Shown: positions 52,902 through 61,129 of the stretch, piece after piece | Numbering within the stretch: the first letter of the stretch is position 1 | Layout of the letters: the number at the start of each line of letters is the position of its first letter | From: Rhodobacter sp. 24-YEA-8 | Lineage (GTDB): Bacteria; Pseudomonadota; Alphaproteobacteria; Rhodobacterales; Rhodobacteraceae | Assembly: GCF_900105075.1 (NCBI RefSeq) | Contig: NZ_FNSK01000001.1 | Location: 2,617,001 to 2,681,000 of the forward strand | Length of the DNA: 64,000 bases | Direction of reading: 5' to 3' | Position numbers and translations under genes: made by a program | Notes under the pieces: generated by a model | Databases searched by the model: none | What the model was told of the DNA's origin: nothing | The model's input: the letters and a program-made list of their open reading frames with translations, nothing else

Positions 52902-54640
52902 GCACCGGGAAAAGCAGCACGGGGAAAAGCAGCACGGGGCAGAACAGTCTGGGCTTTGTTATGCTCTGCCATACCGCGCTGCACCGCGCGGCCCAGGTGG
53001 CGCGCTACTGGGCGGAACGCGGCTGCCCGGTGGTGATCCATGTCGACCGCTCGACCCCGGATACCAAATTCGACTTCCTGCGCGATGCGCTTAAAGATCT
53101 GGAGAACATCCGCTTTTCGCCGCGCCATATCTGCGAATGGGGCACCTGGGGGATTGTGGCCGCCACGCAGGAGGCCAGCGAGCTGATGCTGAAGGATTTC
53201 CCCGAGGTGCGCCATGTCTGCCTCGTGTCGGGATCCTGCCTGCCGCTGCGCCCGATCGAAGAACTGCGCGACTATCTCGACGCCCGCCCGCGCACCGATT
53301 TTATCGAAAGCGTCACCACCGCGGATGTCGGCTGGACGGTCGGCGGCCTGAATGCCGAACGGTTCACGCTGCGCTTTCCGTTCTCCTGGCGCAAGAATCG
53401 CTGGCTTTTTGACACCTATGTCGAGCTGCAGCGCCGGCTGAAAGTACGGCGCAGAATGCCGCTGAACCTTGTGCCGCATCTGGGCAGCCAATGGTGGTGC
53501 CTGACCCGCCAGACGCTTTCGGCAATCCTGGAAAGCCCCGACCGCGCCAGCTATGACACCTATTTCCGCCGCGTCTGGATCCCGGATGAAAGCTATTTCC
53601 AGTCGCTGGTGCGGCTGTTCTCCACCAGCGTCGAAAGCCGCTCGCTGACCCTGTCGAAATTCGATTTCCAGGGCAAACCGCATGTTTTCTATGATGATCA
53701 CCTGCAGCTCCTGCGCCGCTCGGATTGCTTTATCGCGCGCAAGATCTGGCCACAGGCAAACCGGCTCTATAACACATTCCTGCATCCCGACGCCGCCAGC
53801 CAGCCCCGGGCCGAACCCAATCCCGGCAAGATCGACCGGCTTTTCGCCAAAGCGGTCGAGCGCCGCACCATGGGCCGCGCCGGGCTTTACATGCAGTCGC
53901 GCTTTCCCAATCGCGAACAGTCAAACGGCCGCACCGCCGCCGCCTATTCGGTGTTTGAGGGCTTTTCCGAACTGTTCGAGGATTTCGACACCTGGCTTTC
54001 CCGGGTCTCGGGCACCAGGGTCCATGGCCATCTCTTCGCCCCTGAAGGCGTCGAGTTCGCTGGCGGCGAGGTGATCTATAACGGTTCGCTGAGCAATTCC
54101 GCGCGGCTGCGCGACTACAACCCGCGCAGTTTTCTGACCAGCCTGATCTGGAACACCAGGGGCGAACGCCAATGTTTCCAGTTCAGCCCGCGTGACAGCC
54201 AGAAGATCATCCCTTTTATCGCCGGCGATCCCCATGCGCAGATTTCGGTCGTCTCCGGCGCGTTCTCGGTTCCCCTGTTCCACTCCAATCTGAATTTCAG
54301 CGAGATCAGGGCCGAAGCGGCGCGGCTTCAGCGCATCGAGGCCGAACTGCTGACCCTGTTGCGCGCGCCCGATGTGAAGGCGCGCGTCCGGGTCTGGAAC
54401 CTCGCGGAATTCGTCGAGAACCCGATGGAGCCGCTGCAGATGATCGTTGATGAAATCAGCCCGCGTTCGCTCCGGCGCCTGACCGAGGTGCCACGCCTCA
54501 GGGATCTGACCGGCTTTGGCCGGTTCCTGCAAAACCTGCGCAACCAGGGGATGAAGCCCGAACTGATGGGCGACTTCCCCGCCGGCGGCGAGATCCCCGG
54601 CCCCGGCAACCGCCGTCCGCGCCCCTATCTGGTGAAGTGA
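52898..54640 (+). CDS. Core-2/I-branching-like glycosyltransferase, DUF5928 type
   Basis: 580 residues from the ATG at 52898, overlapping the previous stop by four bases. After a tandem-repeat N-terminus (STGKS STGKS STGQN) comes a GT14/core-2-like domain (about 18-280): FVMLCHTALHRAAQVARYWAERG near 20, IHVDRSTPD, then HVCLVSGSCLPLRPIEELRDYL near 106. The second half (about 300-580) is the DUF5928-type extension with no recognised motif. It probably adds a branch GlcNAc-like residue to a glycan. It lies six bases before the sulfotransferase gene. Confidence 0.8.
   Translation: MSTGKSSTGKSSTGQNSLGFVMLCHTALHRAAQVARYWAERGCPVVIHVDRSTPDTKFDFLRDALKDLENIRFSPRHICEWGTWGIVAATQEASELMLKDFPEVRHVCLVSGSCLPLRPIEELRDYLDARPRTDFIESVTTADVGWTVGGLNAERFTLRFPFSWRKNRWLFDTYVELQRRLKVRRRMPLNLVPHLGSQWWCLTRQTLSAILESPDRASYDTYFRRVWIPDESYFQSLVRLFSTSVESRSLTLSKFDFQGKPHVFYDDHLQLLRRSDCFIARKIWPQANRLYNTFLHPDAASQPRAEPNPGKIDRLFAKAVERRTMGRAGLYMQSRFPNREQSNGRTAAAYSVFEGFSELFEDFDTWLSRVSGTRVHGHLFAPEGVEFAGGEVIYNGSLSNSARLRDYNPRSFLTSLIWNTRGERQCFQFSPRDSQKIIPFIAGDPHAQISVVSGAFSVPLFHSNLNFSEIRAEAARLQRIEAELLTLLRAPDVKARVRVWNLAEFVENPMEPLQMIVDEISPRSLRRLTEVPRLRDLTGFGRFLQNLRNQGMKPELMGDFPAGGEIPGPGNRRPRPYLVK
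52901..52945 (+). repeat. Three tandem 15-bp repeats at start of branching enzyme
   Basis: AGCACCGGGAAAAGC (52901-52915), AGCACGGGGAAAAGC (52916-52930), AGCACGGGGCAGAAC (52931-52945). They encode STGKS, STGKS, STGQN. The 15-base unit keeps the frame, so copy number can change without a frameshift. Confidence 0.93.
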
Positions 54641-54646
54641 CCGTCC

Positions 54647-56062
54647 ATGTCTGACACAGCAGCGGCGGTGCCGCGCTTTACCTCATTCGTCATGCTGGCC
54701 GAAATGCGGACCGGCTCGAATTTCCTCGAGGCCAATCTGAACGCGCTCGACGGCGTCACCTGCCTCGGCGAGATGTTCAACCCGCGCTTCATCGGCGGCT
54801 CAAAGCGGCAAGAGGGCTTTGGCTATGATATGGAGGCGCGCGAGAAAGATCCGCTGGGCCTGTTGCATGCCATGCGTGACCAGACCCCGGGGCTTTCGGG
54901 CTTTCGCTATTTCCACGATCACGACCAGCGCATCCTGCCCGCCGTGATGGAAGATCCGGCCTGCGCCAAGATCATCCTGACCCGCAACCCGCTGGAAAGC
55001 TACATTTCCTGGCAGATTGCCCGCGCGACCGAGCAATGGCGGCTGACCAATGTGAAGAACCTGAAAACCGCCCGTGCCGAATTTGATCCAGCCGGGTTTG
55101 AGGCCCATCTGGAAAATGTGCAGGATTTCCAGATCCGGCTGATGCATATGCTGCAGGTTTCGGGTCAGACGGCGTTTTATATCGATTATGAGGATATCCA
55201 GGATCTTGATGTCCTGAACGGTCTGGCGGCCTGGCTGGGCGTCAGCGCCCGGCTTGAGGCGGTTGACGCATCGCTGGTCAAACAAAATCCCGGCGCGCTG
55301 TCCGACAAGGTGACCAATCCGCAGGTGATGGAAGAGGCACTGTCGCGGCTGGACCGTTTCAACCTCGCGCGGACGCCGAATTTCGAACCCCGCCGCAGCG
55401 CAGCCGTCCCGTCTTACATCGCGTCTGACCAGGGCCGCCTGCTTTACATGCCGGTCAAGGGCGGGCCGGTTGCCGAAGTGACGGCCTGGCTTGCGGCACT
55501 TGGCGATGTGACAGGTGAATTCACCCGCAAATCACTGCGCGACTGGGAATTGGCGCATCCCGGAAATCTCAGCTTTACGGTGCTGCGCCATCCGCTGCTG
55601 CGCGCCCATACCGCTTTTACCGACCTTATCGTCTCGGGCCGTCTGAAAGAACACCGCAATGCGCTGGTCCGTGCCCATCATGCCGAACTGCCGCCCAGGG
55701 GCCAGGATTTCGCCGATACTGACAGCCACCGCGCGGCCTTCCTGGCGTTTCTGCGTTATGCGAAACTCTCGCTGAGCGGCCAGACCAGCCAGCGCGTCGA
55801 TCCGCACTGGGCGAGCCAGACCGCTATTTTGCAGGGCTTTGCCGCTATTCGCAGCCCCGATCTGGTGATCCGCGAAGAGCGGCTCTCTGCCGGCCTCGCG
55901 CATCTCGGGGCGGAACTAGGGTTCAGATCGCCCCCCGTTGCCATCGCCCCCGAACCCACAGGTGCACTCGAAAACATCTGGTGCGAAGAGCTGGAAACCG
56001 CCGCGCAAGACGCCTGGCCAAGGGATTATTCCGCATTTGGCTTCGGCCGCTGGAAGGTCTGA
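54647..56062 (+). CDS. Two-domain sulfotransferase (NodH-like plus family 2-like)
   Basis: A 471-residue soluble protein. Domain 1 (about 10-250) is NodH-like: PAPS-binding 5'-loop LAEMRTGSNFLEAN (18-30) and the 3'-phosphate motif LTRNPLESYISW (111-122). Domain 2 (about 258-471) resembles carbohydrate sulfotransferase family 2: LLYMPVKGG (265-273), VLRHPLLRAHTAF (312-324), DPHWASQT (385-392) and a C-terminal YSAFGFG. It likely transfers sulfate from PAPS to a surface glycan; PAP would go to CysQ. It is last in the cluster, and its start lies six bases after the branching-enzyme stop. The second domain's activity is uncertain. Confidence 0.82.
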   Translation: MSDTAAAVPRFTSFVMLAEMRTGSNFLEANLNALDGVTCLGEMFNPRFIGGSKRQEGFGYDMEAREKDPLGLLHAMRDQTPGLSGFRYFHDHDQRILPAVMEDPACAKIILTRNPLESYISWQIARATEQWRLTNVKNLKTARAEFDPAGFEAHLENVQDFQIRLMHMLQVSGQTAFYIDYEDIQDLDVLNGLAAWLGVSARLEAVDASLVKQNPGALSDKVTNPQVMEEALSRLDRFNLARTPNFEPRRSAAVPSYIASDQGRLLYMPVKGGPVAEVTAWLAALGDVTGEFTRKSLRDWELAHPGNLSFTVLRHPLLRAHTAFTDLIVSGRLKEHRNALVRAHHAELPPRGQDFADTDSHRAAFLAFLRYAKLSLSGQTSQRVDPHWASQTAILQGFAAIRSPDLVIREERLSAGLAHLGAELGFRSPPVAIAPEPTGALENIWCEELETAAQDAWPRDYSAFGFGRWKV

Positions 56063-56169
56063 GGCTTCAGCATCTGACACCGCCGGATGATGTGCCTGAG
56101 ATGCCGGCGCAAAAGGATTGCCGCAGTTGACCGGGACCGGGTGGAGGATTAGTTCCATCTGGCATCCGT

Positions 56170-56799
56170 GTGAAAGTGACCCAATTGGCTATTCATCTGC
56201 ATCAGAACGACCTGCCCGACGGGCTCGACCTTGGCGCGGTCGTCGCTATCGACACCGAAACCATGGGGCTTGATCCGCGCCGCGACCGGCTGTGCGTGGT
56301 GCAGCTTTCGGATGGCAAGGGGGACGCGCATCTGGTGCAGATCGCGCGCGGCCAGACTTCGGCCCCCAATCTGGAACGGTTGCTGACCGATCCGGCGGTG
56401 CTCAAGCTCTTTCATTTTGGCCGGTTCGACATTGCCGCCATGAAGCGCGCTTTTGGCGTCACCACCGCGCCGGTCTGGTGCACCAAGATCGCCTCCAAGC
56501 TGATCCGCACCTATACCGACCGGCACGGGCTGAAATACCTGCTTGCCGATCTGGTTGGTGTCGATGTGTCGAAACAACAGCAGACCTCGGACTGGGGCTC
56601 GGAGCAGCTGACCGAGGCGCAAAAGGAATATGCGGCGTCGGATGTGCTTTACCTGCACCGGTTGAAAGCAGCGCTGGAAGAGAAGCTGATCCGCGAGGAC
56701 CGTCTGGCGCTGGCGGAAAAGCTCTTTGCCTTCCTGCCGGTGCGGGCTGAAATGGATCTGCTGGGCTGGGATGATCTGAATGACATCTTCCATCATTGA
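56170..56799 (+). CDS. rnd: Ribonuclease D, short form
   Basis: 209 residues, starting at GTG 56170 (MKVTQLAIHLHQNDLPDG). A DEDD 3'-5' exonuclease domain carries VAIDTETMGLDP, KLFHFGRFDIAAM and the final motif around QKEYAASDVLYLHRL. It lacks the HRDC domains of full-length RNase D, as is usual for this short alphaproteobacterial type. It trims stable RNA 3' ends. It overlaps kdsD by 20 bases. Confidence 0.92.
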   Translation: MKVTQLAIHLHQNDLPDGLDLGAVVAIDTETMGLDPRRDRLCVVQLSDGKGDAHLVQIARGQTSAPNLERLLTDPAVLKLFHFGRFDIAAMKRAFGVTTAPVWCTKIASKLIRTYTDRHGLKYLLADLVGVDVSKQQQTSDWGSEQLTEAQKEYAASDVLYLHRLKAALEEKLIREDRLALAEKLFAFLPVRAEMDLLGWDDLNDIFHH

Positions 56800-57763
56800 T
56801 CCGGGCATCATTGATCCGGCCGCCCTGCTGGCCACCGGCCAGCGGGTGATCCGGCGCGAGGCCGGAGCGCTTGACACTCTGGCCACGTCGCTTGGCCAGA
56901 GCTTTACTGATGCGGTCGCGCTGATCCTGAAAGCGCGCGGGCGCGTTGTCGTCTCGGGCATGGGGAAATCGGGCCATATCGGCAAGAAGCTGGCGGCGAC
57001 CTTTGCCTCGACCGGCACGCCGGCACAATTCGTGCATCCGGCCGAGGCCAGCCATGGCGATCTTGGCATGATTGCAGAAGGCGACGTTCTTCTGATGCTG
57101 TCGAATTCCGGCGAGACGCCGGAGCTTGCCGATATGCTGGCCCATGCGCGCCGTTTTGGCATTCCGCTGATCGGCATTGCGGGCCGCGAGGGTTCGACGC
57201 TGCTGCGCGAGGCCGATGTGGCGATCCTGTTGCCCACTGTGCCTGAGGCCTGTGAGACCGGCATCGTTCCGACCACCTCGACCACGATGACGCTGGCACT
57301 TGGCGATGCGCTGGCGATTGCGCTGATGGAACACCGCCGGTTCACCCCCGAACATTTCCGCACCTTTCACCCGGGCGGCAAGCTGGGGGCGCGCCTGCTC
57401 AGGGTGCGTGATCTGATGCATCGCGACCCGCCGCTGATCGCGCCCGACACGCCGATGTCTGACGCGCTGATTTCCATGACCCGCGCCGGCTTTGGCGTGG
57501 TCGGCGTGGCCGGTGCCGACCGGCATCTGCAGGGCATCATCACCGATGGCGACCTTCGGCGGCATATGGACGGGCTTTTGAGCCTCAGCGCCGGTGAGGT
57601 GATGACCGCCCGCCCGCTGACCATCGCGCCCGAAACCCTGGCGGTCGAGGCGCTTGGCCTGATGAATGAGCGCAAAATCACCTGTCTGATGGTGACCGAC
57701 CCGACCGGGCTGGCAGAAGGGACCCTGCATATCCATGATTGCCTGCGCGCAGGCGTGGCCTGA
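56780..57763 (+). CDS. kdsD: Arabinose-5-phosphate isomerase KdsD/KpsF
   Basis: 327 residues: an SIS sugar-isomerase domain (about 35-185) with VVVSGMGKSGHIGKKLAATFASTGTPAQFVHPAEASHGDLGM and SNSGETPEL, followed by two CBS domains (about 210-327). It converts ribulose-5-P to arabinose-5-P, the first step of Kdo synthesis for LPS inner core. Its start overlaps rnd; lptC begins 13 bases after the stop, giving a Kdo-to-LPS-export order typical of these bacteria. Confidence 0.96.
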   Translation: MTSSIIDPGIIDPAALLATGQRVIRREAGALDTLATSLGQSFTDAVALILKARGRVVVSGMGKSGHIGKKLAATFASTGTPAQFVHPAEASHGDLGMIAEGDVLLMLSNSGETPELADMLAHARRFGIPLIGIAGREGSTLLREADVAILLPTVPEACETGIVPTTSTTMTLALGDALAIALMEHRRFTPEHFRTFHPGGKLGARLLRVRDLMHRDPPLIAPDTPMSDALISMTRAGFGVVGVAGADRHLQGIITDGDLRRHMDGLLSLSAGEVMTARPLTIAPETLAVEALGLMNERKITCLMVTDPTGLAEGTLHIHDCLRAGVA

Positions 57764-57776
57764 AACCGGAGGACGG

Positions 57777-58409
57777 ATGCCAAGGCTCGACCGACATTCC
57801 CGGCTGGTCGGCTGGCTGAAAGTGGCGCTGCCGCTTTCGGCGCTGGCGCTCTTGTCGACGCTGTTCCTGCTGGCCGACCGCATCGATCCGACCGCCGCGA
57901 TCCGCTATGCCGAAGTTGATGTCGAAGATCTCGTGCGCGACCCCCGGATGACTGCGCCGACCTATGCCGGCACCACCTCGGATGGCAGCGCCATCACCAT
58001 GACCGCCAGCGCGGCGCGACCCGCCAATGGCACCCGCACCGCCGGGGCCAGCGATGTGGTGGTGCGCCTTGATATGCCGGGCGGCGGCAGCACCGATATC
58101 CGTGCCAAAGACGCCGAACTCGACACCGGCACCGATCAGCTGCGGCTTTCGGGCGGGGTCACGATCGACACATCCTCGGGCTTTCATATCGTTACCGAGC
58201 GGCTGACAACCGCGCTTGACCGGTCCGGCGCCGCAAGCGACAGCGCGGTCACCGCGAGCGGCCCGCAGGTCACCATTGACGCCGACAACTTCACCCTGAC
58301 ACAGCAAAGTGACACCGGGGCTGCCTCCCCCTATCTTCTGGTTTTCTCAGGCTCGGTAAAGCTGGTATATGAGCCAGGCGCACCAGGACGCGAAACGGAT
58401 ACGCCATGA
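57777..58409 (+). CDS. lptC: LPS-export inner-membrane protein LptC
   Basis: 210 residues from the ATG at 57777 after GGAGGACGG. A single membrane helix (LVGWLKVALPLSALALLSTLFLL, about 9-31) precedes a periplasmic beta-jellyroll (ITMTASAARPANG, ...GVTIDTSSGFHIVTERLTTALD). LptC passes LPS from the LptBFG complex to LptA. lptA follows with an ATGA overlap. lptF and lptG are not nearby. Confidence 0.9.
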   Translation: MPRLDRHSRLVGWLKVALPLSALALLSTLFLLADRIDPTAAIRYAEVDVEDLVRDPRMTAPTYAGTTSDGSAITMTASAARPANGTRTAGASDVVVRLDMPGGGSTDIRAKDAELDTGTDQLRLSGGVTIDTSSGFHIVTERLTTALDRSGAASDSAVTASGPQVTIDADNFTLTQQSDTGAASPYLLVFSGSVKLVYEPGAPGRETDTP

Positions 58410-58921
58410 CACCGATTGCCCGCCTTTTGCTTTCGCCGCTGACGCTCATTCTGGCGCTGGCCGTATCGCCCGTCTTTGTGCAGCCCGTTTTGGCGCAGGG
58501 AGCGACGATCTCCTTCGGCCCGATGACCCAGGACACCAGCCTGCCGGTCGAGATCAAGGCCGATACGCTTTCGGTGAACAATGCCGATGGGTCGGCGGTG
58601 TTTTCCGGCAATGTGCTTGTGGGCCAGGGCGAAATGCGCCTGACTGCGGCCGAGGTGCGGGTCGAATATGCCGCCGACAGCCGGGCGATCAGGCGCCTGC
58701 GCGCCACCGGCGGTGTGACTATTGCCAGCGCGCAGGATGCCGCCGAATCACGCGAAGCGGTCTATGAGATCGACAGCGGCCTTGTCGTCATGACCGGTGA
58801 TGTGCTGCTGACCCAGGGCGCCAGCGCCCTTTCCGGGCAAAAACTGACGATACGGATGAAATCCGGCACCGGCCTGATGGAGGGCGGCGTTTCGACCACC
58901 TTCCTGCCCGGAGCCAACTGA
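58406..58921 (+). CDS. lptA: LPS-transport periplasmic protein LptA
   Basis: 171 residues: a signal (LLLSPLTLILALAVSPVFVQPVLA) and an OstA-like beta-jellyroll (VEIKADTLSVNNADGSAVFSGNVLVGQGEMRLTAAEVRVEY, then a second strand set). LptA forms the filament bridging inner and outer membranes. It sits between lptC (ATGA overlap) and lptB (one-base overlap). Confidence 0.93.
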   Translation: MTPIARLLLSPLTLILALAVSPVFVQPVLAQGATISFGPMTQDTSLPVEIKADTLSVNNADGSAVFSGNVLVGQGEMRLTAAEVRVEYAADSRAIRRLRATGGVTIASAQDAAESREAVYEIDSGLVVMTGDVLLTQGASALSGQKLTIRMKSGTGLMEGGVSTTFLPGAN

Positions 58922-59697
58922 TGGTTCTTGCCGATAATGTGCAGCCGCCGGCCGCCCGGACCGCGACCGAATCCGCCGGGCTGCAGATCCGCAACCTCAG
59001 GAAAAGCTACAAGAAACGCCCGGTTATCCGTGATGTGACCATGGATCTGCGGCGGGGCGAAGTGGTGGCGCTTCTGGGCCCCAATGGCTCGGGCAAGACC
59101 ACGTGTTTCTATTCCATCGCCGGCCTTGTGACGCCCGAGGGCGGCCAGGTGCTGATTGACGGGCGTGATGTGACGCCTTTGCCGATGTATCGCCGCGCGC
59201 GGCTTGGCATCGGCTATCTGCCGCAGGAGGTCTCAATCTTTCGCGGCCTTTCGGTCGAGGACAATATCCTCGCCGTCCTGGAAATCGCCCATGCCGACCG
59301 CCACAAACGGCGCGAGCGGCTCGAAGAGCTGCTGTCGGAATTCTCGATCACCCATCTGCGCCAGGCTCCGGCACTGGCATTGTCGGGCGGCGAGCGCCGG
59401 CGTGTCGAGATCGCGCGCTGCCTTGCCGCCGATCCGAAATATCTCCTGCTTGATGAACCCTTCGCCGGGGTCGATCCGATTGCGGTGAATGAAATCCGGC
59501 ATCTGGTCCAGGACCTGAAATCGCGCGGCATCGGCGTGCTGATCACCGACCATAACGTGCGTGAAACGCTGGGCATCGTCGACCGCGCCTATATCCTGCA
59601 TGACGGCAAAGTGCTGATGTCGGGAACCACGGATGAAATCATCCGCGACGAGACCGTCCGCCGCGTCTATCTGGGCGAAAATTTTCGTATGGCCTGA
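58921..59697 (+). CDS. lptB: LPS-export ATPase LptB
   Basis: 258 residues of ABC ATPase. Walker A GPNGSGKTT, the LptB Q-loop region GYLPQEVSIFRGLSVEDNI, signature LSGGERRRVEIARCL, Walker B LLDEPFAGVDPIAVNEI and the H-loop in VLITDHNVRETLG are all present. It powers LPS extraction with LptFG. ATG at 58921 overlaps the lptA stop. A 255-base gap follows where many proteobacteria carry rpoN. Confidence 0.97.
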   Translation: MVLADNVQPPAARTATESAGLQIRNLRKSYKKRPVIRDVTMDLRRGEVVALLGPNGSGKTTCFYSIAGLVTPEGGQVLIDGRDVTPLPMYRRARLGIGYLPQEVSIFRGLSVEDNILAVLEIAHADRHKRRERLEELLSEFSITHLRQAPALALSGGERRRVEIARCLAADPKYLLLDEPFAGVDPIAVNEIRHLVQDLKSRGIGVLITDHNVRETLGIVDRAYILHDGKVLMSGTTDEIIRDETVRRVYLGENFRMA

Positions 59698-59952
59698 GCC
59701 ATTTGCGCGATCTCGTGCAGAGGTCAGACGATTCTGTTGACAGGCCGCGCGCGCTGTCACCAAATGGTCATATGAGCGCAAGCATTGCCCACCGCAACCA
59801 AGGTCAGGGCGGCCGTAAATGGCCCCGCCGCCTTGCGGTCTTCCCCGCCAGCCCCCAGATCAGAAAGACGACCCGACAGACGAAATGTCTTTGAAGACCC
59901 GGGTTCGTGACAGCATGTTCACAGACCCGGCCCTGAAAGCAGAGGAGTTATC
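59698..59952. other. lptB-hpf intergenic region
   Basis: About 255 bases. TTGACA at 59737-59742 begins an inverted repeat TGACAG (59738-59743), ten GC-rich bases, CTGTCA (59754-59759), which could combine a -35 box with an operator; the -10 is not clear. A short ORF (59819-60001) is overlapped by hpf and is judged a shadow. No rpoN is present. Confidence 0.5.
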
Positions 59953-60528
59953 ATGCGCTACCAGATCAGCGGCAAACAAATCGACATCGGTGAGGCCCTG
60001 ACCACTCATGTCAAAGCCGAAATTGGCGAGTTGATCGAGAAATACGCGCAGCGTGCCACCGATTGCCTGGTGGTCTTCTCGCGCGCGGCGCATGAATCCG
60101 TCTGCGAGACGACGATCCACCTGGCCACCGGTCTGAATGTCTCGGCCAAAGGCAATGCAACGGAAATCTATGCCGCTTTCGAGAGCTGCCGCGAACGTCT
60201 GGACAAGCAGGTGCGCCGCTACAAGCGCCGGTTGCGCAGTCACCATGTCGATCGCAAGGGGCCAGTTGAATTCGGCGCCGCCTCGTCCTATATCCTCGCC
60301 CCATCCGAGGAACACGAGGATGCCGAGCCAGAAACCCTTGCTCCGGTCGTAGTTGCAGAGATGGAGACGAAGATTCCTTCGATCACCGTCGGCGAGGCCG
60401 TGATGCAAATGGAGCTGGCTGGGCAGAAAATGCTCGTGTTTCGCAATGAAGGCCATGGGGGCGTGAACGTGGTGTATCGTCGAGACGACGGCAACATCGG
60501 CTGGATTGACCCTCGCAACAGCGGGTGA
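59953..60528 (+). CDS. hpf: Ribosome hibernation-promoting factor, long form
   Basis: 191 residues. The N-terminal S30AE domain (1-100) starts MRYQISGKQIDIGEALTTHV with a basic helix (LDKQVRRYKRRLRSHH); after a linker the C-terminal domain (about 140-190) has EAVMQMELAGQKMLVFRNEGHGGVNVVYRRDDGNIGWIDP. Long HPF dimerises 70S ribosomes to 100S in stationary phase. The start is ATG at 59953 after GAGGAG. ptsN follows 46 bases later. Confidence 0.96.
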   Translation: MRYQISGKQIDIGEALTTHVKAEIGELIEKYAQRATDCLVVFSRAAHESVCETTIHLATGLNVSAKGNATEIYAAFESCRERLDKQVRRYKRRLRSHHVDRKGPVEFGAASSYILAPSEEHEDAEPETLAPVVVAEMETKIPSITVGEAVMQMELAGQKMLVFRNEGHGGVNVVYRRDDGNIGWIDPRNSG

Positions 60529-60574
60529 AGGGCCGGTGCCCTTCCCTGCCTGACCACAGGATTTCTGCTTTCTC

Positions 60575-61039
60575 ATGGAACTTTCCAGTCTTCTCGTCCC
60601 CTCTGCCGTCCGCGTGGTCGGCCAGTTCACTTCGAAGAAACGCCTCTTCCAGGAGTTGGGGGATATCGCGCAATCGGCCTGGGGCATCCCGGCCGATCCC
60701 GCAGTAGACGGGTTGCAGGAACGTGAGACGCTGGGTCCGACCGGCGTGGGGCATGGCATCGCCCTGCCCCATGCCCGGATCGAAGAACTCGACCGTATCG
60801 CCGGTATTTTCATCCGGCTGGAAAAGCCGCTGGATTATGATTCAGTCGACCGCCAGCCGGTCGATCTGATCTTCTGTCTGCTGGCGCCAAAGGATTCCGG
60901 CGTCGACCACCTGAAAGCACTGGCCCTGGTCAGCCGCACCATGCGCGACCAGGGCGTGGTCTCGAAACTGCGCTCCAATACCGATCCCGCAAAGCTGCAT
61001 GCGATCCTCGTAGAGGCCCGCAGCACTCAGGAAGCGTAA
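60575..61039 (+). CDS. ptsN: Nitrogen-type PTS IIA protein PtsN
   Basis: 154 residues of EIIA-fructose/PtsN type, with the phosphoryl-accepting His in GHGIALPHARIEEL near residue 67, and a family core PVDLIFCLLAPKDSGVDHLKALALVSRTMRD. It is a regulatory phosphoprotein of the PTS-Ntr chain linking carbon and nitrogen status. It is the last gene of the lpt-hpf-ptsN block. GC hairpins follow. Confidence 0.95.
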   Translation: MELSSLLVPSAVRVVGQFTSKKRLFQELGDIAQSAWGIPADPAVDGLQERETLGPTGVGHGIALPHARIEELDRIAGIFIRLEKPLDYDSVDRQPVDLIFCLLAPKDSGVDHLKALALVSRTMRDQGVVSKLRSNTDPAKLHAILVEARSTQEA

Positions 61040-61063
61040 TTTCGCGCAACCGAACGGGCGGCA

Positions 61064-61129
61064 GCCGGGGGGTTCCCCCCGGCCCCCAGAGTATTTTCTT
61101 CATGAGGAAGCAGGCCGTCTTCCTCATGA
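61064..61129 (+). repeat. Hairpin pair after ptsN, repeat-like (copy C variant)
   Basis: GCCGGGGGG-TT-CCCCCCGGC (61064-61083), then CCCCAGAGTATTTTC, then an 11-base inverted repeat TCATGAGGAAG / CTTCCTCATGA (61100-61110 and 61119-61129) with an 8-base loop. The first part is a diverged relative of repeats A and B. The pair probably ends ptsN transcription. Confidence 0.6.

Noticed and set aside
59819..60001. 60-codon ORF just before and into hpf
   Set aside because: It overlaps the hpf start in another frame and has no ribosome-binding site of its own.
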